A stretch of 14,304 bases of DNA. It comes from Lachnospiraceae bacterium. Lineage in GTDB: Bacteria > Bacillota > Clostridia > Lachnospirales > Lachnospiraceae. Position 1 is the first letter of the stretch. The number at the start of each line of letters is the position of its first letter. The notes under the pieces were generated by a model, which saw only the letters and a list, made by a program, of their open reading frames with translations, searched no databases and had not been told where the DNA came from. Positions 7,246 through 14,304 of this stretch are shown here, in pieces. Both the position numbers and the translations under genes were made by a program. The stretch spans positions 1 to 14,304 of the forward strand of contig DOVL01000080.1 in the NCBI GenBank assembly GCA_003520105.1. Direction: 5' to 3'.

Positions 7246-9603
7246 ATGGACGTATTTGACAGGTATGCACCCTTTGTGCAGGAATACATATATAGAAATA
7301 ACTGGGAGAACCTCAGGGCAATACAGGTTGCGGCAGGGGATGTTTTGTTCAATACTGACGAGAACCTTCTTCTTACTGCGTCTACAGCTTCCGGCAAAAC
7401 TGAGGCGGCTTTCTTTCCAATAATAACCATGTTTTCCGAAAATATGCCACAGTCGGTTGGCTGCATATATATCGGGCCTCTTAAAGCTCTTATAAATGAT
7501 CAGTTTGAGAGATTAAATGATCTCTGTGACGAGGCTGATATTCCGGTATGGCACTGGCACGGAGATGTGGCGAGAACACATAAGGAAAAACTTCTTAAAC
7601 ATCCGTCCGGAATACTCCAGATAACACCGGAATCTCTGGAAGCCATGCTTATACATAAGCATTCCATGGTTGCGAGTCTCTTCAGTGATCTGAGATTTAT
7701 CGTGATCGATGAGGTTCATTCACTTCTCAGAGGTGACAGAGGCGGTCAGACACTCTGCCTTATAGAGAGGCTCTCACGCATCGCAGGTGTATCACCTAGA
7801 AGAATAGGTCTGTCGGCTACGATTGGTGAACCTGAGGCAGTCGGACGTTTCCTTGCGTCCGGAACCGGGCGCGGCACCATCATCCCGAAGATCGAAGAGA
7901 AGGGCACTACCTGGAGACTTTCGATGGAGCACTTTTATGTGCAGAGCAAAGCCGGTGGTGAGAGTTATCGAGATGAATCACATGCAAAACTGCTGAATGA
8001 AGAAAACAGTGAATGCGGTATTGATGCGGAGTCAGATAGTTTACATGATATGATTACCGATACAACTATTGGTGTATCAGTCAATGAGGAAGCTTCAGAC
8101 AATGCCGATGACGTCGATATTGATGAAACTGATAAATCAGAAATCACAGTTGAGGGCTTTGATCCATCCTTCAAATATATATTTGATAATACACGCAACA
8201 AAAAGTGTCTCGTTTTCGTGAATTCCAGAGAGGAATGCGAGGCTGTTACAACTACGCTCAGAAGGTACTCTGAAATTCTTGGAGAGCAGGAGAGATTTCA
8301 GATTCATCATGGTAATATTTCTGCGGCTCTTCGGGAAACGGCCGAGATGGTCATGAAGGATGATAATGATCTTCAGACAACTGTAACAACAGCGACGCTT
8401 GAACTGGGAATAGATATAGGAAGGCTTGAGAGAGCTTTTCAGATCGATGCACCATGGACTGTTTCTGCTTTTCTGCAGAGAATGGGCAGAACCGGACGAA
8501 GAGACCTTCCGCCGGAAATGTGGTTCGTCATGCGTGAGGACGAGGTAGAGGCCAGGTCTATGCTGCCTGTTACGATTCCATGGTCGCTTATTCAGGGGAT
8601 TGCGCTTGTCCAGCTTTATATAGAAGAGAGGTGGGTTGAACCGCCGAGACTTGACAGGCTTCCGTTCAGTCTGCTTTATCATCAGACAATGAGTACGCTT
8701 ATGTCCTGCGGAGAACTGACTCCTGCAGGTCTGGCACAGAGAGTTTTATCTCTGACATTTTTCCATAGGATAAGTCAAGATGATTACAGAACACTTCTTC
8801 AGCATCTCCTGAAGATCGGACATATAGAGAAAACTGCTGAAGGTGGACTGATCGTCGGTCTCGAAGGTGAGAAGGTAGTCGGTTCCTTCAGGTTTTATGG
8901 TGTATTTCAGGAAAATGAAGAATACACTGTCAGAAATGAAAATGAAGAGCTGGGTACGATAGTCATCCCGCCACCTGTAGGTGAGAAACTGGCTATAGCA
9001 GGACGTGTCTGGACCGTGCTTGATGTCGACAGAAAGAGACATACTGTTTATTGTACGTTGGTCAGAGGAAGCGTGCCGGCTTATTTCGGACAGTGTCCCG
9101 GTGATCTTCATACCAAGGTTCTGCAGAGAATGAGAAAGATTCTTCTTGAAGATAAGAGCTATCCGTATCTTATGAAAAATGCAGTGGCGAGACTTGATAA
9201 AGCAAGAGAGACCTACGCCTCTTCAAACATCGGAGAAGGAACGCTGCTTAATCTCGGAGGGGCAAAATGGTGCTTCTTCCCTTGGCTTGGAACTTATCCG
9301 TTCCTTGCACTTGAGAGAGTGCTGAGGATAAAATGCGCCTCACGCCTGGGCCTCAAAAACTTTGATTCCTCAAGGCCATATTTTATGGTATTTACTATGA
9401 GAGCCGATCGTGACGAATTCTTCCGCATTTTAAAAGAAGAGCTTGCCAGGGATTTTGATCCGCAGACACTTATCTATCCTAAGGAAGTACCGCTTTTTGA
9501 TAAATACGATGAGTACATTCCGGAAGAGCTTATCCGAAAGGGCTTCGCAGAGGGCGTGCTGGATGTTGATACACTGCGGAAACAAGCGAGCAGTTGGTGT
9601 TGA
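7246..9603 (+). CDS. Lhr-like superfamily II DEAD/DEAH-box helicase
   Basis: This 785-residue protein has the ordered SF2 motifs: a Q-motif-like RAIQ (24-27), motif I STASGKT (46-52), Ia GPLKALINDQ (77-86), Ib TPESLE (127-132), DEVH box (155-158), and SAT (190-192). After an acidic insert (about 238-305) come motif IV CLVFVNSREE (321-330), V TATLELGIDIG (382-392) and VI QRMGRTGRR (411-419). The last 360 residues probably hold the winged-helix and accessory parts of the Lhr-like group (COG1201). These enzymes are ATP-driven nucleic-acid translocases; homologues occur beside BrxD-type ATPases in defence loci (BrxHI/BrxHII-type). It is probably the motor that works with the ATPase at 4044-5456, although two other genes separate them. 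Strand polarity and DNA versus RNA preference cannot be read here. It is convergent with the SulP gene. Confidence 0.85.
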   Translation: MDVFDRYAPFVQEYIYRNNWENLRAIQVAAGDVLFNTDENLLLTASTASGKTEAAFFPIITMFSENMPQSVGCIYIGPLKALINDQFERLNDLCDEADIPVWHWHGDVARTHKEKLLKHPSGILQITPESLEAMLIHKHSMVASLFSDLRFIVIDEVHSLLRGDRGGQTLCLIERLSRIAGVSPRRIGLSATIGEPEAVGRFLASGTGRGTIIPKIEEKGTTWRLSMEHFYVQSKAGGESYRDESHAKLLNEENSECGIDAESDSLHDMITDTTIGVSVNEEASDNADDVDIDETDKSEITVEGFDPSFKYIFDNTRNKKCLVFVNSREECEAVTTTLRRYSEILGEQERFQIHHGNISAALRETAEMVMKDDNDLQTTVTTATLELGIDIGRLERAFQIDAPWTVSAFLQRMGRTGRRDLPPEMWFVMREDEVEARSMLPVTIPWSLIQGIALVQLYIEERWVEPPRLDRLPFSLLYHQTMSTLMSCGELTPAGLAQRVLSLTFFHRISQDDYRTLLQHLLKIGHIEKTAEGGLIVGLEGEKVVGSFRFYGVFQENEEYTVRNENEELGTIVIPPPVGEKLAIAGRVWTVLDVDRKRHTVYCTLVRGSVPAYFGQCPGDLHTKVLQRMRKILLEDKSYPYLMKNAVARLDKARETYASSNIGEGTLLNLGGAKWCFFPWLGTYPFLALERVLRIKCASRLGLKNFDSSRPYFMVFTMRADRDEFFRILKEELARDFDPQTLIYPKEVPLFDKYDEYIPEELIRKGFAEGVLDVDTLRKQASSWC

Positions 9604-9652
9604 TTGTACGAGAATGTATTTTACTACACTTGAGCTGGCATGTATGTGCGTT

Positions 9653-11896
9653 TTATTGTTTAACATCAAGACTATTCCATATCGTCTGTATCTCTTCATA
9701 AAGCGCCGGATTCTTCTCGCGCAGCATTTCAAATCGCTTTGCACGTTCCGCGGCGATTCTTGAGAAGGCCTTCGGATGATGCTTCTTCATGTGCTCATCC
9801 CTCTCATAACGCCTGCGGAGTATACGTTCGATGGATGGCCTGTTTTTCTCCATGATTTTGATCTCGAGATTCATCTGGCGTTCAAGCAGACGGCTGTCGA
9901 TACGGTTCATAGCGGAAGAGGTGAGTATTTCAGTTTTTGAACTTACGGTTTTGCCTTCCTCTATCATTATGGCAAGGCGGATCTCGAGGAGTTCGAGCAG
10001 CTCCTCCTCATCAACTATATTCCAATGATCGCCATAAGCACTTTCGTTTTCTTTGATATATTTTCTGATATCAAATTCATCATTTGTTATATCAAAGTCC
10101 GGATCCTCAGTAATCTTCGTGGCTATATCTGCCGCAAGTCTCTGCATGATCCGGTCGGCATCCATACCATAAGCCCATTCAAATTCTGCCAGACGGCGGC
10201 TGGCCTTGCCAGGAGCAGGTGAGTATGATTCGTCGTAAATATACGGCGGCTCGATTCCTTTTTCCTGAAGAACCTGAATGATACGTGGCTTAACGTTTCC
10301 TGCCTTGATGATCTCGCCTGCACCATAGGCACGGAGCATATCATTTATACTGTCAACGTGGCCGGCTATGTAGAAGTCAATGCCACGTTTTTTGTATTTA
10401 TTATACATGGTCATGATTCGTTCGGCTGCGGTAAGGTCGATGCTTCCAATCGTTCCGGCATCGATTATTATCAGTTTCGTATCTTCCTTAACAGCATCTT
10501 CGATATCCTGCTGGAAACGGTCAATATTTGCGTAGAAGAGGGCTCCTGTAAAACGGTAGATAATAACGCCTTTAAGCGGGCGGGAATTCTTCATCCTCTT
10601 CAGAGAATGGAAACCTTCAACTGACGGAACGACACCCAGAAAGGCTGTCATAGGATTGGATGCTCTTGCGATAAAGGTGACAGCCGAAAGAATGATGCCG
10701 ACAAAAACACCGTAGATGGTTCCGAACAGAAGGACCGTAAAAAATGCGGCGTAAAATATCATATACTCGGTCTTGTCAATCTTCTTCAGCTTTCTTGCAA
10801 GATGAAATTCAAAGGTACCGATAAGGGCTGATATCACGATTCCGGTCAGGATAGGAACCGGAAGGTAAGAGATGAAGCCGGTGCCGAACATAACAATAAG
10901 AAGCATCACAAGACCGGCTGTTACAGACATGATCTGCGAGCGGCAGCGATACTGATCGGCTATTCCGGACCTTGAAACACTGCCGTTAACAGGGCAGCAG
11001 CCGATGAATGATGCGACAATATTGCAGATGGAATACGCGAGATTTTCTCTCCTCGGAGACAGCTTCTCGTCGTGCTTCTGCGCGAGATTGCTACTTGCAA
11101 GAAGTGTTTCGGCAAGTATGACCATAGCTATCGTCATACTTGGGACTATAACCTCGGTGATACGGCCATCCAGAAGAGTCATATCAGGAAAACTGAATTC
11201 TGGAAAGCCGTTCTTAACTGCCGGGAGCAGTTTCACGCCTTCTTTGCTCAGTTTGAATAAATACTCAAGTAAGGCGCCCACAAAAACGAGTATTCCCGAC
11301 ATTGGCACCTTCGGAGCAAATCTTTTAAATGTAAGTATTATGATAACTGTTGATATTCCGAGAATAAGTGATAGAACAGAGATTCCGTCACGAGCCTCGT
11401 CATAGATATGAACAAGAAGCTCAGGTACCTCGCCGCTGCCGGAATTTCCACCGAAAAGCTTAGGAATCTGCATGCATATGATAGTCACACCAATACCGGT
11501 GATAAAGCCACCTACAACCGGCTGTGATATGAATTTAAGTATCCTGCTGGCGCGTATCAGAAAGAAGAACAGAAGCCAGAGTCCTGTGATGAGAGTGATG
11601 ACAGGGACAAGCCCGGCTGCTTCCTCAGAACCTGACGTTATGCCCAGAGATGCTAGCATTCCTCCGACCAATGCGGCAGGCGCCGCATCCACACCGAAAA
11701 CAAATCTCGGTGAGCTCGAGATAAAGGCGAAGATGAGTATCGGGAATATTGAACCATACAGACCATAAACTGCCGGTATACCTGCAACGAGGGCATAACC
11801 CATCGATATCGGTATCGATACCAGTGCGATAACGATGCCGACAAGAATGTCGCTTATGATAAATTTGTTATTGTAGTTTGCTTCCCTTGCCGGCAA
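9653..11896 (-). CDS. SulP-family anion permease with STAS domain and long C-terminal tail
   Basis: The 747-residue inner-membrane protein has about 10-14 hydrophobic segments in residues 14-420. It carries SulP signatures, including GVDAAPAALVGG in the N-terminal half and the NGSVSRSGIADQ..CRSQ region. A STAS domain (about 440-545) follows, with the core LIIIDAGTIGSIDLTAAE. Family members move sulfate, bicarbonate or dicarboxylates; the substrate here is not readable. Residues about 555-747 are an extra, highly charged, probably helical tail; most SulP proteins end soon after STAS. The start is TTG: AAGGAG lies 6 bases before it (11903-11908), and no in-frame ATG precedes the first membrane helix, so TTG is chosen. 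The gene ends 49 bases after the convergent helicase gene; I see no clear terminator between them. Confidence 0.9.
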   Translation of the reverse strand: MPAREANYNNKFIISDILVGIVIALVSIPISMGYALVAGIPAVYGLYGSIFPILIFAFISSSPRFVFGVDAAPAALVGGMLASLGITSGSEEAAGLVPVITLITGLWLLFFFLIRASRILKFISQPVVGGFITGIGVTIICMQIPKLFGGNSGSGEVPELLVHIYDEARDGISVLSLILGISTVIIILTFKRFAPKVPMSGILVFVGALLEYLFKLSKEGVKLLPAVKNGFPEFSFPDMTLLDGRITEVIVPSMTIAMVILAETLLASSNLAQKHDEKLSPRRENLAYSICNIVASFIGCCPVNGSVSRSGIADQYRCRSQIMSVTAGLVMLLIVMFGTGFISYLPVPILTGIVISALIGTFEFHLARKLKKIDKTEYMIFYAAFFTVLLFGTIYGVFVGIILSAVTFIARASNPMTAFLGVVPSVEGFHSLKRMKNSRPLKGVIIYRFTGALFYANIDRFQQDIEDAVKEDTKLIIIDAGTIGSIDLTAAERIMTMYNKYKKRGIDFYIAGHVDSINDMLRAYGAGEIIKAGNVKPRIIQVLQEKGIEPPYIYDESYSPAPGKASRRLAEFEWAYGMDADRIMQRLAADIATKITEDPDFDITNDEFDIRKYIKENESAYGDHWNIVDEEELLELLEIRLAIMIEEGKTVSSKTEILTSSAMNRIDSRLLERQMNLEIKIMEKNRPSIERILRRRYERDEHMKKHHPKAFSRIAAERAKRFEMLREKNPALYEEIQTIWNSLDVKQ

Positions 11897-11902
11897 CTTC
11901 TT

Positions 11903-11908
11903 CTCCTT
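11903..11908 (-). promoter_or_regulatory. Ribosome binding site that fixes the TTG start of the SulP gene
   Basis: AAGGAG on the minus strand lies 6 bases before TTG (11894-11896). The first downstream in-frame ATG falls inside the first membrane helix, so this site decides the start. Confidence 0.75.
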
Positions 11909-12098
11909 GCGCAGTACGATTGCTTGATTTAATTGCTTTACGATTATTTTATCTGATCGCTATATCTGATTGATAATAATGCTTATATGAAATCATAATA
12001 GCGAAGATAATGAACAGGATAGAATACTGATATTTATGATCGATCAGGTTTGAATGTATAGTAATGGCATGCTTTTTTAAATATTTATACCTGTATGG

Positions 12099-12127
12099 AT
12101 TATATCATATCACATCATGAATGTATA
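12099..12127 (-). promoter_or_regulatory. Candidate extended -10 promoter for the SulP gene
   Basis: On the minus strand, TATACA (12122-12127), a 17-base spacer and TATAAT (12099-12104) make a good promoter. The -10 is preceded by TGA, giving TGATATAAT. Transcription would start near 12092, leaving an unusually long leader of about 195 bases before the TTG. That leader contains a perfect palindrome TGATCGATCA (12037-12046), but I recognise no known riboswitch in it. Confidence 0.55.
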
Positions 12128-12192
12128 TCACGACAAGGCTGTTAAACAGCTGGATTAATGCGAGAAAAAACACGCATCCGGGCTGAAAACTC

Positions 12193-12221
12193 TTGAAAAA
12201 AGGGCGATAATTTCATATTAT
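12193..12221 (+). promoter_or_regulatory. Candidate sigma-A-type promoter for the FIST-GGDEF gene
   Basis: TTGAAA (12193-12198), a 17-base spacer and TATTAT (12216-12221) match the consensus well. The start would be near 12228, about 75 bases before the ATG at 12303. The palindrome and hairpin at 12138-12179 end 14 bases before the -35. Confidence 0.6.
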
Positions 12222-12302
12222 AGTATGGTGGGGTTTTGTGAATAAATATATATTTCATAGATTTAGTTTATATAGTGTATTTTTGGAGAAGGGCAAGGGG
12301 AA

Positions 12303-14114
12303 ATGAAACAGTTTCAGATCAACTTTAATGATCCGTTTTCCTTCAGAAGCAGACTGAAGGATTTTGGTGACATGTGCCACAAGGCGGGCATGTCTAAATA
12401 TTTTCTGCAGATCTATTCAGAGGATCTTGTCAAAGAGAAACTTGAAGAAATCGGTAGTATTATCGAAGAAGAGTTGCCGGAAGCAGAGTATTTCGGCTGT
12501 TCTTCGAGCGGAAATATTGTTAACGGACAGTTTTCAGGTTCCAGAATAACCGTTATGGCGACTGTCTTTGAGAAACCGACTACTAACTTCAAGATACTTC
12601 AGTACAGTTTTACTCCTGACAGCTACGACTCTGTTCGTAATTATCTCGAGCGAGAGGTTGAGGATAATCCGTGGGTCAAGGCACTTGAGCTATATATTAC
12701 GATCCCGGGCTTCTCGACAACTCCTTTCTGTGACAGCCTTGTGTGGCTGAAACCTGATATTCAGATATTTGGCGGTATCGCCTGCAGCGATGACATATCA
12801 AGCCCTGATTCGTTTGTATTTTCAAAGGAGGGCGGATATAAGGAGCATGACATCCTGATCATCATGTATGGCGGTGAGGATTTTCATGCAAGCTCGCTTT
12901 TCCTGACAGGCTGGCAGCCGCTTGGTAAGAAATACCGCATCACAAAGTCTGACGGAAACAGGCTTTACTATCTGGATGATTCTAAGGCTTTCGATGTTTA
13001 TCATAAGTATTTGAAAATAAAAAATGATGATAATTTCTTCATGAACGCACTGGAATTTCCTCTTCTTTATAAGAAGGATGGCATCGACATACTGCGTGTT
13101 CCTGCGGAGAGTAATGAAGACGGTTCACTCCAGATGAGTGGTGATATGGCTGAGGGTTCTGTTGTAAGAATGGGTTATGGTAATCCGACAACCATTCTGG
13201 AATACGGAAGAGAACAGAGCAAGAAGATTCAGGAGTTTCGTCCTGACATCATCCACATCTTCTCATGTGCGGCAAGAAGGACCTTCTGGGTTACGAAAGA
13301 AAATGCTGTTCGTGAGCTTAAACCTTTTGGTGAGATAGCTCCTTCATCAGGTTTCTTTACTCATGGAGAGTTCATACGTGTTGATGGTCATCTGAATCAG
13401 CATAATGTTACACTCGTTATTGCGGCTATGCGTGAAGGGGAACCTGATATGTTCAGCAATTTTGTAACACAGCGCGAAGAAGAGAAGACTGATCGTGTGC
13501 CGATGACCGTGCGTCTGGCAAATTTTGTCAGTGTTGTTACAGGTGACCTTGAGGAGGCTAACAAAAAGCTCGAGGATGCTAATGCAGAGCTGGCTAGGCT
13601 TAATGAAAAATCAAATTATTTTGCGATACATGACGGTATGACAAAACTGCTCAACCGTTCCGAAACTCAGAGACGAATCGAAGGAAGATATGGCTTCTTT
13701 AAGGAGAACCCATCGGACAATAAAGGCTTCTCGCTTATTATGATGGATATCGATAACTTTAAGAGTGTAAATGATACCTACGGACATCATCATGGTGATG
13801 AAGTTATCATTAGGCTTGGTGAACTCCTGAGAGAGACGTCAAAATCGATTCCGGGTTCATTTGCCGGAAGATGGGGCGGCGAGGAATTTATGCTTTACGT
13901 TCCGGGGGCGTACGAAAGCTTTGCAAAGATGCAGGCAGAAAAACTGAGAGTAGCTTTTTCTGAACTGGTTTTCACAAATATTCCGAACCAGACCATAAGT
14001 CTCGGCGTAGCAGTAGCAAGGAGTGATGAGGAACTCGACAAACTTCTCACCCGTGTTGACAAAGCTCTCTACACCGCCAAGAACGCAGGTAAGAATAGGG
14101 TGGATGTACTATAA
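12303..14114 (+). CDS. Cytosolic FIST-domain sensor diguanylate cyclase (FIST-GGDEF)
   Basis: The 603-residue protein has no membrane segment. FIST-N (about 30-230) shows YFGCSSSGNIVNGQFSG. FIST-C (about 255-385) shows the pattern around PDIIHIFSCAARRTF and the SSGFFTHGEF loop. A short coiled coil (about 412-435) leads into a GGDEF domain that begins near HDGMTKLLNR (about 440). The metal-binding DID is at 482-484 and the active loop GGEEF at 525-529, both intact, so it should make c-di-GMP from two GTP. The residues where an inhibitory I-site (RxxD) would lie before GGEEF read IPGS, so product inhibition there is not expected. FIST domains are thought to bind small ligands such as amino acids and pass the signal to the output domain. 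GGAGAAGG (12285-12292) supports the ATG. The gene appears to be a single unit transcribed away from SulP. Confidence 0.9.
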   Translation: MKQFQINFNDPFSFRSRLKDFGDMCHKAGMSKYFLQIYSEDLVKEKLEEIGSIIEEELPEAEYFGCSSSGNIVNGQFSGSRITVMATVFEKPTTNFKILQYSFTPDSYDSVRNYLEREVEDNPWVKALELYITIPGFSTTPFCDSLVWLKPDIQIFGGIACSDDISSPDSFVFSKEGGYKEHDILIIMYGGEDFHASSLFLTGWQPLGKKYRITKSDGNRLYYLDDSKAFDVYHKYLKIKNDDNFFMNALEFPLLYKKDGIDILRVPAESNEDGSLQMSGDMAEGSVVRMGYGNPTTILEYGREQSKKIQEFRPDIIHIFSCAARRTFWVTKENAVRELKPFGEIAPSSGFFTHGEFIRVDGHLNQHNVTLVIAAMREGEPDMFSNFVTQREEEKTDRVPMTVRLANFVSVVTGDLEEANKKLEDANAELARLNEKSNYFAIHDGMTKLLNRSETQRRIEGRYGFFKENPSDNKGFSLIMMDIDNFKSVNDTYGHHHGDEVIIRLGELLRETSKSIPGSFAGRWGGEEFMLYVPGAYESFAKMQAEKLRVAFSELVFTNIPNQTISLGVAVARSDEELDKLLTRVDKALYTAKNAGKNRVDVL

Positions 14115-14166
14115 TTAAAATCGTTTATCTATATTGAGCATGAGCATATATTTCGAAGTATTGCGG

Positions 14167-14292
14167 GATTTGCGTAAAATCAAACAAATTCTGGTTTGTG
14201 ATTTTTCATGATTGGTGAGACTGTCTGAGCGCAGCGAGTTTCGAGACAATCATAGAAAAATCCAAAGCGAATTTGTATTGATTTAGCAAATC
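14167..14292. repeat. Large imperfect inverted repeat (about 125 bp) downstream of the GGDEF gene
   Basis: Successive blocks pair in order: GATTTGC/GCAAATC (14167-14173/14286-14292), AAATCAA/TTGATTT (14177-14183/14278-14284), ACAAATTC/GAATTTGT (14184-14191/14269-14276), and the arms 14200-14214/14247-14262 (one bulge). An inner TGTCT/AGACA (14222-14226/14244-14248) closes the tip around GAGCGCAGCGAG. The result is one long hairpin. There is no T-run typical of a terminator, although the structure could still shield or end the FIST-GGDEF message. It could be a mobile palindromic repeat. Confidence 0.75.
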
Positions 14293-14304
14293 TTAGCACG
14301 CTGA

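Larger units (their letters stand above)
11897..12302. other. Divergent intergenic region between SulP and FIST-GGDEF genes
   Basis: This 406-base AT-rich region carries outward promoters for both neighbours. Between them are a near-perfect palindrome GCTGTT-A-AACAGC (12138-12150) and a hairpin in which TGCG (12159-12162) pairs with CGCA (12173-12176), with GGA/TCC outside. Both lie just upstream of the -35 of the plus-strand promoter, where a shared regulator could bind. There is no open frame I would call a gene. Confidence 0.5.

Noticed and set aside
2264..9603. A complete BREX or tellurite-resistance operon
   Set aside because: Only a BrxD-like ATPase and an Lhr-like helicase are present; pglX, pglZ, brxC and the terC/terD genes are absent, so neither name is justified.
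9604..9652. A bidirectional terminator between the convergent helicase and SulP genes
   Set aside because: I find no stable stem with a T-run in these 49 bases.
9443..9763. A plus-strand frame across the helicase/SulP junction
   Set aside because: It overlaps the ends of two well-supported genes in other frames and has no ribosome site or recognisable domain.
12138..12240. A c-di-GMP (GEMM) riboswitch ahead of the cyclase gene
   Set aside because: The hairpins do not carry the conserved GEMM core, and the best promoter starts transcription downstream of them.

Overview
The window looks like low-to-moderate GC Firmicutes DNA, most probably from a Lachnospiraceae relative (Butyrivibrio/Roseburia-like). 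This is inferred from AGGAGG-type ribosome binding sites, sigma-A-like promoters, and the style of the secreted protein, the AlkD-like protein and the FIST-GGDEF protein. No 16S or marker gene is present, so the placement is tentative.

Layout. (1) 1-1903, minus strand: the N-terminal 634 codons of a secreted protein with a signal peptide and a repetitive, beta-solenoid-like stretch; it runs off the left edge. (2) 1904-2263: a divergent promoter region. Its centre is a roughly 150-bp palindromic element that can fold into a cloverleaf (2007-2160), with one candidate promoter pointing outward from each side. (3) 2264-9603, plus strand: five co-directional genes. They encode a TerB-N/TerB-C protein, a DUF2791/BrxD-like P-loop ATPase, an NAD-dependent epimerase/dehydratase-like protein, an AlkD-like HEAT-repeat DNA glycosylase, and an Lhr-like superfamily II helicase. 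(4) 9653-11896, minus strand and convergent with the helicase: a SulP anion permease with a STAS domain, an unusually long charged C-terminal tail and a TTG start. (5) 11897-12302: a second divergent promoter region, with good candidate promoters in both directions. (6) 12303-14114, plus strand: a soluble FIST-domain sensor fused to a GGDEF diguanylate cyclase. (7) 14167-14292: a second large imperfect inverted repeat.

How the genes may work together. The TerB-N/C protein, the BrxD-like ATPase and the Lhr-like helicase match a gene set that comparative genomics has linked to Ter-type stress and DNA-processing systems and to BREX-like phage defence components. Here that set is split by two genes, of which AlkD is itself a DNA-repair protein. 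The cluster is therefore a candidate DNA surveillance, defence or repair island. No nuclease, methylase or other obvious effector is visible, so this role is inferred from families and gene order only. The SulP and FIST-GGDEF genes look like ordinary transport and c-di-GMP signalling genes.

No tRNA, rRNA, CRISPR array, transposase or integrase was seen.
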